Position numbers and translations under genes: made by a program
The notes under the pieces: generated by a model
What the model was told of the DNA's origin: nothing
The model's database searches: none
What the model saw: only the letters and a program-made list of their open reading frames with translations
From: Manihot esculenta
Taxonomy: Eukaryota > Streptophyta > Magnoliopsida > Malpighiales > Euphorbiaceae
NCBI RefSeq assembly: GCF_001659605.2
Contig: NC_035162.2
Coordinates: forward strand, 31,934,153-31,998,152
Direction: 5' to 3'
Length of the DNA stretch: 64,000 nucleotides
Shown here: positions 23,378-34,478 of the stretch, one piece after another
How positions within the stretch are numbered: the first letter of the stretch is position 1
Layout of the letters: every line of letters begins with the position of its first letter

Positions 23378-23806
23378 TTAGAATTTCAAGAGGGTAATTG
23401 GGTATTGCTAAAAGTGTCTCCAATGAAAGGAGTGGTTCGTTTTGGAAAGAAAGGTAAATTGGCTCCACGGTACATTGGACCCTTTGAGGTGTTGCAGAGG
23501 ATCGGAAATGTGTCGTATAAGCTGGATTTACCTACTTCTATGGAGAGAATTCACCCGGTATTTCATGTTTCTATGCTACGACAGTTTGTGTCAGATCCAA
23601 ATCAGGTTCTGAGTGAGCCTGAGGTGGAGATTCATACGGATCTCACCTATATAGAGCAGCCAGTGCGGATTCTGGACACGCAGATCAGACAGCTAAGGAA
23701 CAAGGAGATTCCGATGGTGAAAGTTCTATGGAACCACCATAATCTAGAAGAGTGCACTTGGGAGACGCGGGAGTCTATGCTCCAGCAGTATCCATATTTG
23801 TTTTGA
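23378..23806 (+). pseudogene. Integrase C-terminus and chromodomain, A-el4
   Basis: Continues the pol frame after the stop. [23 protein letters not shown] is the GPY/F-type C-terminal domain. About 23640-23800 is the chromodomain, with [29 protein letters not shown] and the end QQYPYLF. Chromodomains of this type are thought to steer integration to heterochromatin. The stop is TGA at 23804-23806. Confidence 0.9.
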
Positions 23807-23847
23807 GGTTAGTTTTCTCCGTTTCATGTGTTAATTGTGTGTTTTAG

Positions 23848-23869
23848 GAACCTTCGAGGACGAATGTTC
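23848..23869 (+). other. Stem-loop before polypurine tract, A-el4
   Basis: Arms GAACCTTCG and CGAATGTTC (8 of 9 pairs) around loop AGGA, followed by TTAAGGAGGGGAGAA (polypurine tract, 23870-23884) and the LTR. Confidence 0.7.
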
Positions 23870-23884
23870 TTAAGGAGGGGAGAA
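23870..23884 (+). other. Polypurine tract, A-el4
   Basis: TTAAGGAGGGGAGAA directly before the 3' LTR. Confidence 0.88.
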
Positions 23885-26079
23885 TGTAATACCCGGCTAG
23901 AGTCCGGCACCGGAATTCCTGTTGTTTGGTGGAATCCGGGGTGTCGGAATTCTAGAAAAGGTAGAATTTATGTTTTACTAAGTGGTATGATTTGTATTGA
24001 TGTTTTACGGTTAATGGAAGTGAGTTTTGAGTTGAAATAACCTAAGGCAATTGAGCCAAGTTCGGCCGCCAAAGGTAAGTTCGGCCGCCGAAGGTAAGTT
24101 CGGCCGCCGAAGGTGTTCGGCTTCCGAAGGTAAGTTCGGCCCCCGAATGTTGCATGGTTTTGCATGCGATTGGGCAGCCGAAACTGAGTTGGCTAGCTAG
24201 CTTTTGGGCATCCTTAGTCAGCATTTTGGACAGGTGTTATGTCCAATTTGTTGCCAGAAGCTTGGCCACGTCTCCCCTGGTTTATTTGCTGAGTTTGAGC
24301 AGCTCATGCAGAGTGTTTTGATCGTTCACAAGGGTTTGAATGTTTGGAAGCAAAAAGCTAGGTTTGTGAGAGTTTGAGAGTTTGAGGAGAGTTGGTCCGT
24401 TTTCCTTAGTTCAGAGTGTTCAGCTTCTTGTTACAGGAGGTAAGTAATGCTCTTGAACCTGTTTATGTGTTTTCTGAAGGTTTTATGGATGTTAAGGGAG
24501 AGACAAGTGAGAAGTAGTGGTTTTGATGAGTTATGCATGTATACATGTTTCTGTGTTATGTTTGATTTGTTGTTTGGGGTTATTAGATAGTTTTGGACCC
24601 CTGTGATCATATACATGAGTATATGTGTGTTGAGGAGTTGGAGTATATATGGTTTGAGTGGTTGAAGGGAAGGAGAAGATGGTTTGCCGTTGAAGCTGAG
24701 TTCTGGATGAACTCAGGTTCGGCAGCCGAAGGTTCATTCGGCCGCCGAACCTCTTGTATGGTGGCTTAGGCTGCCACAGCTTGCCCCCGCGAGTGTTGAA
24801 TGTTCGGCTCTGTTTGGGAGATTCGGCCGCCGAAGGTGCCGCCGAAGGTGCTTGAGTTTCGTCTCTGGAGAGGACATTCGGCCGCCGAACCTACCGCCGA
24901 AAGTGTCCTGTCCAGCTTTCTTTTGCATGCTTTGCATGGATAGTTGAGTGAGTTTAAGGGGATTCTTGGGGAAGTTTCAGAGAGTTATTCTACGCTTGTT
25001 TGGTCCCTCATTTGAGTCCATCTGTATAGGTACAGACCAGAGGAACCAGAGAGAGCAGCAGTGAGTACTGCTCCAGAGGTTCAGAGCCTGCAGAGTCAGT
25101 CAGTCCAGATAGCCAAAGGTGAGTGGAACTAAACTTATGACTTTTAATTGAACCACAAACTGCTTTTAGCATATCTCATGCATCATGTTTATGCCATAGG
25201 TTGATTGCATTAGTATTCACGAATATGTTGCATTGAATGCATCGTTATTTGTTGATGTGGGTAAATGCTGAATGATCCCATAGTCACAGACAGGAAGTCC
25301 AGGAGCCTTTGACTACGCCCTGGCAGGTATAGTGAAGTCCAGGAGCCTTTGACTACGCCCTGGCAGGTATAGCAAAGTCCAGGAGCCTTTGACTACGCCC
25401 TGGCAATGGTAAGTACAGAGGTGTTATATACACATATACATATATGACAGGAAGACCAGGTGCTCGATTCTACGCCCTGGCACAGAGTTACTGGGACTAT
25501 GTGGTGACAGGTTTACTCTTGATGTGGCTTGTCTGTGATATGGTGCATTCCATGAGATCATATTTTACTGAGATGTTTTACTGTTCTACTCACTGGGCTA
25601 TAGAGCTCATCCCACTCCCTTAACCCCAGTTTTGCAGGTTCAGTATACAGTGTACAGGGACAGTCCAGCAGGGTACAGGAAAAGTAAAGAGATCTGTAAT
25701 AGCTTAGAGTGGACATGTAATATTAAAGAGATGTAATAGTTGTTGCTTGACCTAGTGATGTATGTTTTGTACATGATCTGTATATGTATATATGTTTTCC
25801 TGTATGTGAAAACCAGGCTTAACAGGTATGAGTTAACCCATCTAGAGCAAGCTCTAGTCAGGGATACAGAGTACAGAGTACATGAGTACAGAGTACAGAG
25901 ATAGTGCATGCACAGGTTAAGCCTTGGTTCAGAAAAGAGTTTTATTTTCACAGAAAATGTATGATCATGTATGAGGTTTACAGGTACACAGAGAGTATAG
26001 CAGGCTTTCTACGGGTTCTGGCGGCCTTAAGCCGACCTGAATCCTAGCGCCGGTGACGGTCCATTTTGGGGTCGTTACA
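23885..26079 (+). repeat. 3' LTR of A-el4
   Basis: 2195 bp, partner of 17285-19500. Three minisatellite units, one extra TTCGGC unit, GGTCGTTACA end. Confidence 0.96.
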
Positions 26080-26084
26080 ATGTC

Positions 26085-27971
26085 CACACTAACTATTACA
26101 TACTCAAGACTTCATTACTCTTATAAACCTTCTGGTCTACCCTGAACCTGCAAACCTGGGGAAAATTGGGAGAGGGGTGAGCTACTAGAGCCCAGTGAGC
26201 AGAATGATAAAACATTTAAAACATATGATAATATGGAATGCATCACATCACAGCTAATCACATCAAGGATGAACTTGTCACCAATAGCCCTCTACATGGT
26301 CCAACTGTGCCAGAACGTTGAATGGGTCCTGGTCTTTCCCTTACATATCGTAACATAATAGTGTCCAAGTGTGCCAGAACGTAGAATGGGTCCTGGTCTT
26401 TCCCTTACATAGTGCCAGCGAACGTAGAATGGGTCCCACTGGTCTTACATTCCGTACCGTACATATCACATCGTCATATCATAGATCGAGGGCTATGGAT
26501 CATCCAATATTCATCCACATCAACAATAAAATGTGCAATGCAACATATTCGTGAATTCTAATGCAAACAACCTAATTCATCACATGGCATTCATGGTGCA
26601 TGAACATGCTCAAACCTTGTAATTTATTTACTTTAAAACATAACGGTTTATTCCACTCACCTCTGGATAGCTCTGACCAGACACTGGGGCAACAGACTCA
26701 CTGCGGGGGTCCTCGGTTCCTCGGGTCCGAACCTACACAGGTGGACTCAAATGAGGGACCAAACATACATGAACATAACTCTAAACTATTCCCCAAAAAC
26801 CCCCTAAAACATCATGGAATAATCATAGAAAAACATGCAAGAAAGGGCTGGACAGGGCACTTTCGGCGGCAGGTTCGGCAGCCGAAAGTCCCTCCAGAGC
26901 CGAAAGTCAGGCAAGTTCGGCGGCACCTTCGGCGGCCGAAACTCCCAGACAGAGGCGAAACTTATGCATGTTCGGCGGCACTTTCGGCGGCCGAAACTCC
27001 CAAACAGAGACGAAAGTCTCCTTTCGGGGGCAAGCTTCGGCAGTCGAAGGCTGCCTCCACAAGCATGTTCGGCGGCCGAAAGTTCCTTTGGCTGCCGAAC
27101 CTGGTTTCTCCCAGAATGGCAGAAACTCAGCTCCCCTATGCATTTATGCCTCCTATCTCATCCAAACATGCATAAACCTATTCTACAATCACTCATACAC
27201 AAGCATACCAGTTCCTAGGGGCATCAAACCATCAAAAACCCCAACTACAACACACAAGCAACTTACATTGTTCAAAATCACATCAAAAACCCATAAGCTC
27301 AACATAAGCTACACATGCATTTTCTACCCCATGAACTTGCATAAAACTTGTTTAAAACATAATGTAAGCTAGAGATCGACCCTTACCTCTTGAAGATCGA
27401 GGGTGGAGGCGATCTAACTTGGAGTTGGAAGAGATTTGAGTTCTTGAACCTCAAAGCTCTAAAACTCGGAAATCTTCAAAACAAGATGAAAACTAGTGAA
27501 AAACTTGAAAGATCTGAAGGAAAAGACTCAAGATCGGTGAGGGGTGGTGGAGAACTCACCTTGGCCGGAAATGTGGAAAAAGCTCGCCCGTTTTTGGCTA
27601 AGGGACCCTTTTATAGTGGCTGGCCAGGCCACGTTCGGGGGCCGAACGTGCCTCTGCATGCATGCCATGTTCGGCGGCCGAACTTGAGGTTCGGCGGCCG
27701 AACCTGGACTTTCCTCACTTATGCTTTCGGGGGCCTAAAGGCGCTCCCGAAGGCATGCATGTTCGGCGGCCGAACTTGAGGTTCGGCGGCCGAACTTGAG
27801 TTTTCGTCCAAGGTTGTTTTTATGCAAAAACTCATTTCCATTTTACTTAAAACCATGAAGTACCTTAAAACATTTTATGAAAACATGTTTCTATCCTACT
27901 AGAGGCTTCCGACATCCGAGATTCCACCGGACGGTAGGAATTCCGATACCGGAGTCTAGCCGGGTATTACA
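26085..27971 (-). repeat. 3' LTR of A-el3, proximal part
   Basis: Resumes after the atgtc duplication and runs to GGGTATTACA at 27971. It carries the minisatellite variant (TGTGCCAGAACGTAGAATGG, GTCCTGG; 26308-26440), the second TTCGGC array (26861-27107), the TTACCTCTTGAAGATCG donor-like site (minus, about 27384-27402), TATA box (27609-27615) and the first array (27632-27801). Compared with the right LTR it has an extra 42 bp and 20 bp inside the two arrays and lacks 11 bp near 27460. Confidence 0.94.
27609..27615 (-). promoter_or_regulatory. TATA box, A-el3 3' LTR
   Basis: TATAAAA on the minus strand, directly downstream of the first TTCGGC array (27632-27801). The partner is at 39009-39015. 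Confidence 0.65.
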
Positions 27972-27987
27972 TTCTCCCCCCCTTAAG
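27972..27987 (-). other. Polypurine tract, A-el3
   Basis: TTAAGGGGGGGAGAA on the minus strand next to the LTR. Confidence 0.88.
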
Positions 27988-28009
27988 AACATTCGTCCCC
28001 GAATGTACC
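27988..28009 (-). other. Stem-loop before polypurine tract, A-el3
   Basis: Plus-strand arms GAACATTCG and CGAATGTAC (8 of 9 pairs) around TCCC, which is GGGA on the element strand. Confidence 0.68.
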
Positions 28010-28066
28010 TCAACTAGCACATAGCATGGCATAAAATATAACATACAAACACAAAGAGATCTAACC

Positions 28067-31000
28067 TTAAAAGAGATGAGGGTACTGCTGGAGCATAGAC
28101 TCCCGTGTCTCCCAAGTGCATTCTTCCAAATTGTGGTGGTTCCATAGGACTTTCACCATCGGGATTTCCTTGTTCCTTAGCTTTCTGATCTGGGTGTCTA
28201 TGATCCGTACTGGCTGTTCAACATAGGTGAGATCCTCTTGGACCTCCACATCAGGCTCACTAAGAACCTTGCTCGGATCTGACACAAACTTTCTCAACAT
28301 TGAAACATGGAAAACCAGATGGATTCTTTCCATTGAAGCAGGTAAATCCAGCTTGTACGACACATTCCCAATCTTTTGCAAGATTTCAAAGGGTCCGATG
28401 TATCGTGGGGCTAGTTTACCTTTCTTCCCGAAGCGAACCACTCCTTTCATAGGAGACACCTTGAGCAATACCAGATCCCCCTCCTGAAACTCGACCTGCC
28501 TTCTGCGGATGTCTGCATAACTCTTCTGTCTGCTTGCAGCAGTCTTGATCCTTTCTCTAATTATGGGTACTACCCTGCTGGTAATCTCTACTAGCTCAAG
28601 CCCTGCCAAGGCCTTTTCTCCAACTTCTTCCCAGCAAACAGGTGATCTGCACTTCCTTCCATATAAAGCTTCATATGGAGCCATCCCGATGCTAGCATGA
28701 TGGCTGTTATTGTAGGCAAACTCCACCAAAGGTAGATGCTGCCTCCAAGAACCGCCAAAATCCAGCACACACATTCTGAGCATATCCTCTATGGTCTGGA
28801 TGGTCCTTTCTGACTGTCCGTCCGTCTGTGGATGGAAAGCAGTGCTAAAATCCAACCTGGTACCCATGGCGTTCTGCAGACTCCGCCAAAATCTGGAGGT
28901 GAACTGGGGCCCTCTATCAGACACTATCGAAACAGGAACCCCATGCAGCCTGACGATCTCATCAACATACACCTGCGCCAGCTTGTCCACAGAGTAGCCA
29001 CTCTTGACAGGAATGAAGTGAGCAGATTTGATGAGTCTGTCCACAATCACCCATATGGAGTCCACTCTGTTGGACGCCGCCGGCAACCCCACTACGAAGT
29101 TCATAGCTATATTCTCCCATTTCCACTCTGGAATAGGTAGCGGGTTAAGCATTCCAGCCGGCTTCTGATGTTCCAGCTTCACCCTCTGACACACTTCGCA
29201 GGCTGACACAAACTGTGCCACTTCTTTCTTCATCGCTGGCCACCAATAAACCTTCTTCAGATCTTGATACATCTTGGTGGCTCCGGGGTGAACGCTGTAT
29301 CTTGCATTATGAGCCTCTCTCATAATGTCTCCTTTTAGCCCAATGTCATCTGGTACACATAGTCTGCTCCCATAGCGGAGGATCCCCTTGCTGTCGAATC
29401 TGAACTCACTATCATTGCCTGACTGAACAGTCCTGGCAATCTTCACTAATTCTGGGTCCTCATGCTGTTTCTGAGCCACCTGCTCCAGAAACACGGGTGC
29501 CACTCTCATCTGGGCCACCAAGGCACCTGTACCAGACAACTCCATCTGTAGACCTTCCTCAATGAGCTTGTAAAACTCCTTCACCACTGGCCTCCTCTCT
29601 GCCGATATGTGGGATAAACTGCCGAGCGATTTTCGGCTTAAGGCGTCTGCCACAACATTCGCCTTACCCGGATGGTACTGAATCTTGCAATCATAGTCAC
29701 TCAGCAGCTCCACCCATCTTCTCTGTCTCAAATTCAAATCTCTTTGACTCAGGATGTACTGCAGGCTTTTATGATCTGTGAAGATCTCACATTTAACCCC
29801 ATAGAGGTAGTGCCTCCACATCTTGAGTGCAAAGATTACTGCTGCCATCTCAAGGTGATGCGTGGGGTAATTCAACTCATGCTTCTTCAGCTGCCTAGAA
29901 GCATAAGCAATCACCCTCTCATTCTACATCAGTACACAACCCAGTCCCACACGGGACGCATCACAAAAGACTGTAAAGTCCTCATCACTAGATGGCAGAG
30001 CTAAAACTGGTGCTGAAGTCAACCTCTTCTTAAGCTCTTCAAAACTCTCTTCGCACTGGTCGGTCCACAAAAACTTCTGATTCTTCCTGGTTAGTCTGGT
30101 CAGAGGAGCTGCTATCTTTGAGAAGTCCTGAACGAACCTCCTGTAGTAACCTGCCAAACCCATGAAACTCCTGATCTCCGTCACTGAAGTAGGTCTAGGC
30201 CAGTTAGCCACAGTTTTTGTCTTCTTGGGGTCTACCTCTATACCACTTTCTGACACCACATGCCCCAAGAACGAAATGCTCCTCAGCCAGAACTCACACT
30301 TGGAGAACTTGGCATACAAGCCATGTTCCCTCAAGGTTTGTAGAACCAACCTCAGATGATGGGCATGCTCCTCTGCGTTCCTGGAATACACTAAGATATC
30401 GTCTATGAAGACAATAACGAAGTGATCCAGGTATTGACTAAACACTCTGTTCATGAGATCCATGAATGCTGCAGGGGCGTTGGTTAACCCGAACGGCATT
30501 ACAAGGAACTCAAAATGCCCATATCTGGTCCTGAAAGCTGTCTTTGGCACATCTTCATCCCTTATCCTTAGCTGATGGTACCCCGATCTTAGATCTATTT
30601 TGGAGAAACAATCCGCTCCTGCTAGCTGGTCGAATAGATCATCGATCCTTGGCAGAGGGTACCTATTTTTGGTAGTGACTTTGTTCAACTGCTTGTAGTC
30701 GATACAAAGTCTGAGGGACCCATCCTTCTTTCTCACAAACAAGACCGGAGCACCCCAAGGTGAGGTACTCTGTCGGATGAAGCCCTTTTCTACCAGCTCT
30801 TGCAACTGCTCTTTCAATTCCTTCAACTCGGCTGGGGCCATCCTGTAGGGAGGGATAGAGATCGGTCTAGTTCCAGGCACCAACTCTATCTCGAACTCTA
30901 TCTCCCTAGCAGGTGGTAAACCTGGAAGCTCGTCTGGAAAGACATCCTGAAACTCTCTGACAACTGGCACCGAGGCTGGCTCCCCTCTCACATGAGCTAA

Positions 31001-31306
31001 GTACCCCTGACATCCCTTCCTAAGCAACCTACGAGCCTGAAGAGCTGATATCAGACCTCTAGGTGTACCCCTCATGTCTCCTCTGAAGACGACCTCTGAC
31101 CCGTTCTGATCTCTGAACCTGACTACCTTGTCCCTGCAGTCCAAGGTAGCACCATGGGTAGATAGCCAATCCATCCCTAGAATGATGTCAAAGTCTGTCA
31201 AATCTAGAACCACAAGGTCGGCGGAGAGGCATCTTTCCTCTACAAAAACTGGACTGTACTGGCAGACTGACACTGCCACTGACGGGTCACACTTGGGTCC
31301 ACTAAC
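28067..31306 (-). pseudogene. protease, RT, RNase H, integrase, chromodomain of A-el3
   Basis: One frame from about 31306 to 28067 with a single internal stop, TAG at 29926-29924, replacing the CAG codon between RT and RNase H (the same codon as in A-el2). RT has [20 protein letters not shown] and FIDDILVYS; RNase H has FTDHKSL and ADALSRK; integrase has the zinc site, SDRGPQFTS and [13 protein letters not shown]. The first catalytic aspartate is lost: MNFVVGLP at 29099-29101 against MDFVVGLP in the other copies (GAC to AAC). The chromodomain ends QQYPHLF. RT could fold, but the integrase should be catalytically dead. Confidence 0.92.
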
Positions 31307-31945
31307 CTATAGGGGACACTCTAACCCAGAGACTATCAGACCCAACCTCTCAACGGCTCTCGGAGCAATAAATGAATGAGATGCACCCGGGTCCATTAAA
31401 GCATACACATCAGAACACCCAATGACGAGATTACCTGACACCACGGTGTTGGATGTGTTAGCCTCCTGCTGAGTCATGGTGAAGATCCTGGCTGGAGCTG
31501 ATGGACCTTCACCTCGGGAACCAGAAGAAGAGGCTGCCCCTCTCCCTCTACCTCTGCCACTGCCCTGAGTTGTGGCTGGAGCTGCTGGCTGTGCCACACT
31601 ACCAGAAGCTGTCTGTTGGGCTGGCCCATGAAAGGTGCTCTGGGACACTCCCGAGCCATGTGTCCCTCCTGTCCACATCTGAAACATGTATTAGTCCCAG
31701 CTCGACACACTCCCCTGTGCGGTCTTCCACATCTCTGGCATTCTGTACCATCTGAGCCTAAGCTCGAGCCACCGCCAAATCCCAGACCGGATTTCAACTT
31801 ATTCCAAAACTTATTCTTTTTCGGCTTCTTGGTGGTGTTATCCCACCTCTTCTTACTTGAGCTCTGAGAAGAGAGACCTGGCCCTCCTCTGACTGGGGTC
31901 TTAACCCCTGAAGACTGGGTCACTGACTGCTTCACTGACCCCTCA
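31307..31945 (-). pseudogene. gag C-terminus and protease start, A-el3
   Basis: Right of the stop at 31309-31307 (TGG to TAG) lies the protease start with [11 protein letters not shown]. The gag knuckles ([26 protein letters not shown]) are in a different frame, so a frameshift lies near 31640-31680. The segment is cut at 31945 by the solo LTR; gag continues at 33993. Confidence 0.87.
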
Positions 31946-33992
31946 TGTAATACCCGGCTAGAATCCGGCACCAGAATTCCTGTTGTTCGATGGAATCCGG
32001 GGATGTCGGAATTCTCTAGAAGGGTAGGCTTTATGTGTTGCTAAAGAAATGTTGTATGTGTTAATGTTGAAATGGAACTAAGTTTTGAGCTAAACTGAAC
32101 CAAGGCAGATGAGCCAAGTTCGGCCGCCGAAGGTAAGTTCGGCCGCCGAAAGTGGCCAAGGTTCGGCTTCCGAAGTGCAAGTTCGGCCCCCGAATGTTGC
32201 ATGATTTTGCATGCGATTGGGCAGCCGAAGCTGAGGTGGCCAGCCAGCTGAGTCATGTATTTTGACAGATGTTAGCCTTAGATTCTTGCCATAGAGCAGG
32301 CCACGTCCCTCATGACTCATCTGCAAGTGGTTTTAGCTGCTCATACAGAAGATTAGTGTGTGTGTGTTCAAAAAAACTAAGTGTTTGATAGTTTGAGAGA
32401 TTGAAGGAGGTTGGTCCGTTTCCTTTTGTTCAGAGTATTTAGCTCCTTCTGACAGGAGGTAAGTGATGCTCTTGAACATGTTTATGTGTTATGTTTGTTT
32501 TGTTGTTTGGGGTATTAGATAGTTTTGGACCCCTGTGATCATATACTTGAGTATATGTGTGTTGAATCGTTGCAATATGCATGGTTGGAGAAAATGAAGG
32601 GAAGGAGGAGATGGGTTGCCGTTGAAGCTGAGTTCTGGATGAACTCAGGTTCGGCAGCCGAAAGTTCATTCGGCCGCCGAACCTCCTGCATGATGGCTTG
32701 GTTGCCACAGCTTGCCCCCGAGTGTTTTTGCATGTTCGGCTCTGTTTGGGGGATTCGGCCGCCGAAGGTGCCGCCGAAGGTGCTTGAGTTTCGTCTCTGG
32801 AGAGGACATTCGGCCGCCGAACCTGCCGCCGAAAGTGTTCTGTCCAGTTTTTCTTTTACATGCTTTGCCTGAGTTTTAGAGTGAGATTAAGGGGATTCTT
32901 GGGTAGTTCAATAGAGTTATTTTAAGGTAGTTTGGTCCCTCATTTAAGTCTTTATGTGTTTATACAGACCAGAGGAACCAGAGAGAGCAGCAGTGAGTCC
33001 TGCTCCAGAGTTTACTGAACCTGCAAAGTCAGTCCAGAGCCAAAGGTGAGTGGAACTAAACTTAGTACTTTTAATGAAACAATGGAATGTTTTAGCATAT
33101 CTCATGCATCATGATTATGTAAATAGGTTGACTGCATTAGTATTCACGAATATGTTGCATTGCATTGTTAATTGTTGGTGTGAGTAAATGCTGAATGATC
33201 CAATAGTCTCTGAGTTAAGACCAGGAGCCTTTGACTACGCCCTGGCAGGTATAGTAAAGACCAGGAGCCTTTGACTACGCCCTGGCAATGGTAAGTACAG
33301 AGGTGTTATACACATATACATATATGACAGGAAGACCAGGTGCTCGATTCTACGCCCTGGCACGGAAGTTACTGAGGCTATGTGGTGACAGGTTTACTCT
33401 TGATGTGGCTTGTCTGTGTTATGACGCATTCCATGAGATCATATGTTATGACTGATTTTATTATTCTACTCACTGGGCTATAGAGCTCATCCCACTCCCT
33501 TAATCCCAGTCTTGCAGGATTCAGTGTACAGTGTACAGAGGGAAAGTCCAGAAGAGTTCAGAAAGAGAAACTGAGACTTGTAATAGTTTAGAGTGGACAT
33601 GTATTTATAAAGAGATGTATCAGTGGTATATTCATTTAGAATTGTGCTTGACTTAGTAATGTTTTGTGTTGTAATTCTTTGGTTTGGGTACATGATCTGT
33701 ATATGTATATGTTTTACTACGTATGTGAAAAACCAGGCTTAACAGATACGAGATAACCCATCTAGAGCAAGCTCTAGTTAGGGGAACAGGGTATAGAGTA
33801 CTGAGTACAGTGCTAGTGCATGCACAGGTTGAGCCTTGATGCAGAGAAGAGTTTTATTTTCACAAGAAAATGTATGATCATGTATAAGATTTACAGGTAC
33901 ACAGAGAGTATAGCAGGCTTGCTACGGGTTCTGGCGGCCTTAAGCCGACCTGAATCCTAGCGCCGGTGACGGTCCATTTCGGGGTCGTTACA
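31946..33992 (+). repeat. Solo LTR of family A inside A-el3 gag
   Basis: 2047 bp, TGTAATACCCGG...GGTCGTTACA, with identical flanks cctca (31941-31945, 33993-33997) and no internal region. Left by recombination between the two LTRs of a plus-strand copy. It belongs with A-el2 and A-el4. Two minisatellite units (33218-33296) and both TTCGGC arrays (32118-32190; 32650-32837) are present. Confidence 0.95.
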
Positions 33993-34478
33993 CCTCAACT
34001 ATAGCACTTGCCTCCATCCTTCGAGCCATATCCACCACAATGTGGAAACTTTCCCTCTCAACTGACTGAATCAACGAGGAGTACCTAGAATGCAGCTTCA
34101 TAACATATCTCTTGGCTTTTTTCGTATCTGTATCTAGAGCTTGCCCTGAAAAAGGCAATAGCTCCAAGAATTTATCTGTGAACTCCTCTACACTCATGTG
34201 CTCTGTCTGCCTCAGTTGCTCAAACTCAATCATCTTCAGTTCTCTGGAACTGTCTGGAAAAGCCCATCCAGCGAACTCATTCGCAAATTCTTCCCATGTC
34301 ATACCGTCTAGTCTCGGGTCCACATAACACTTGAACCATTCCCGTGCCTTCTTGCACTTTAAAGTGAACCCTGCCATCTGAATGGCCCTGCTATCATTCG
34401 CCCCTAGCTCATCAGTTATTGTCTTCACTACTCTCAGATACTCAAAGGGGTCATCCCCTGACTTGTATTTGGGAGCAT
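33993..34478 (-). pseudogene. gag capsid segment, A-el3
   Basis: Open in the frame with [47 protein letters not shown] and on to MARRMEASAIVE, bounded by the solo LTRs at 31946-33992 and 34479-36227. Confidence 0.9.

Larger units (their letters stand above)
17285..26079 (+). mobile_element. A-el4: young chromovirus with inverted gag segment
   Basis: 8795-bp plus-strand element in the LTR of A-el3, flanked by atgtc (17280-17284, 26080-26084). LTRs are 17285-19500 (2216 bp) and 23885-26079 (2195 bp). The 21-bp length difference is fully explained by one extra 40-bp minisatellite unit on the left and one extra 19-bp TTCGGC unit on the right. Only about seven substitutions were noticed. The 5' part of the internal region is deleted and partly inverted. 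Confidence 0.96.
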
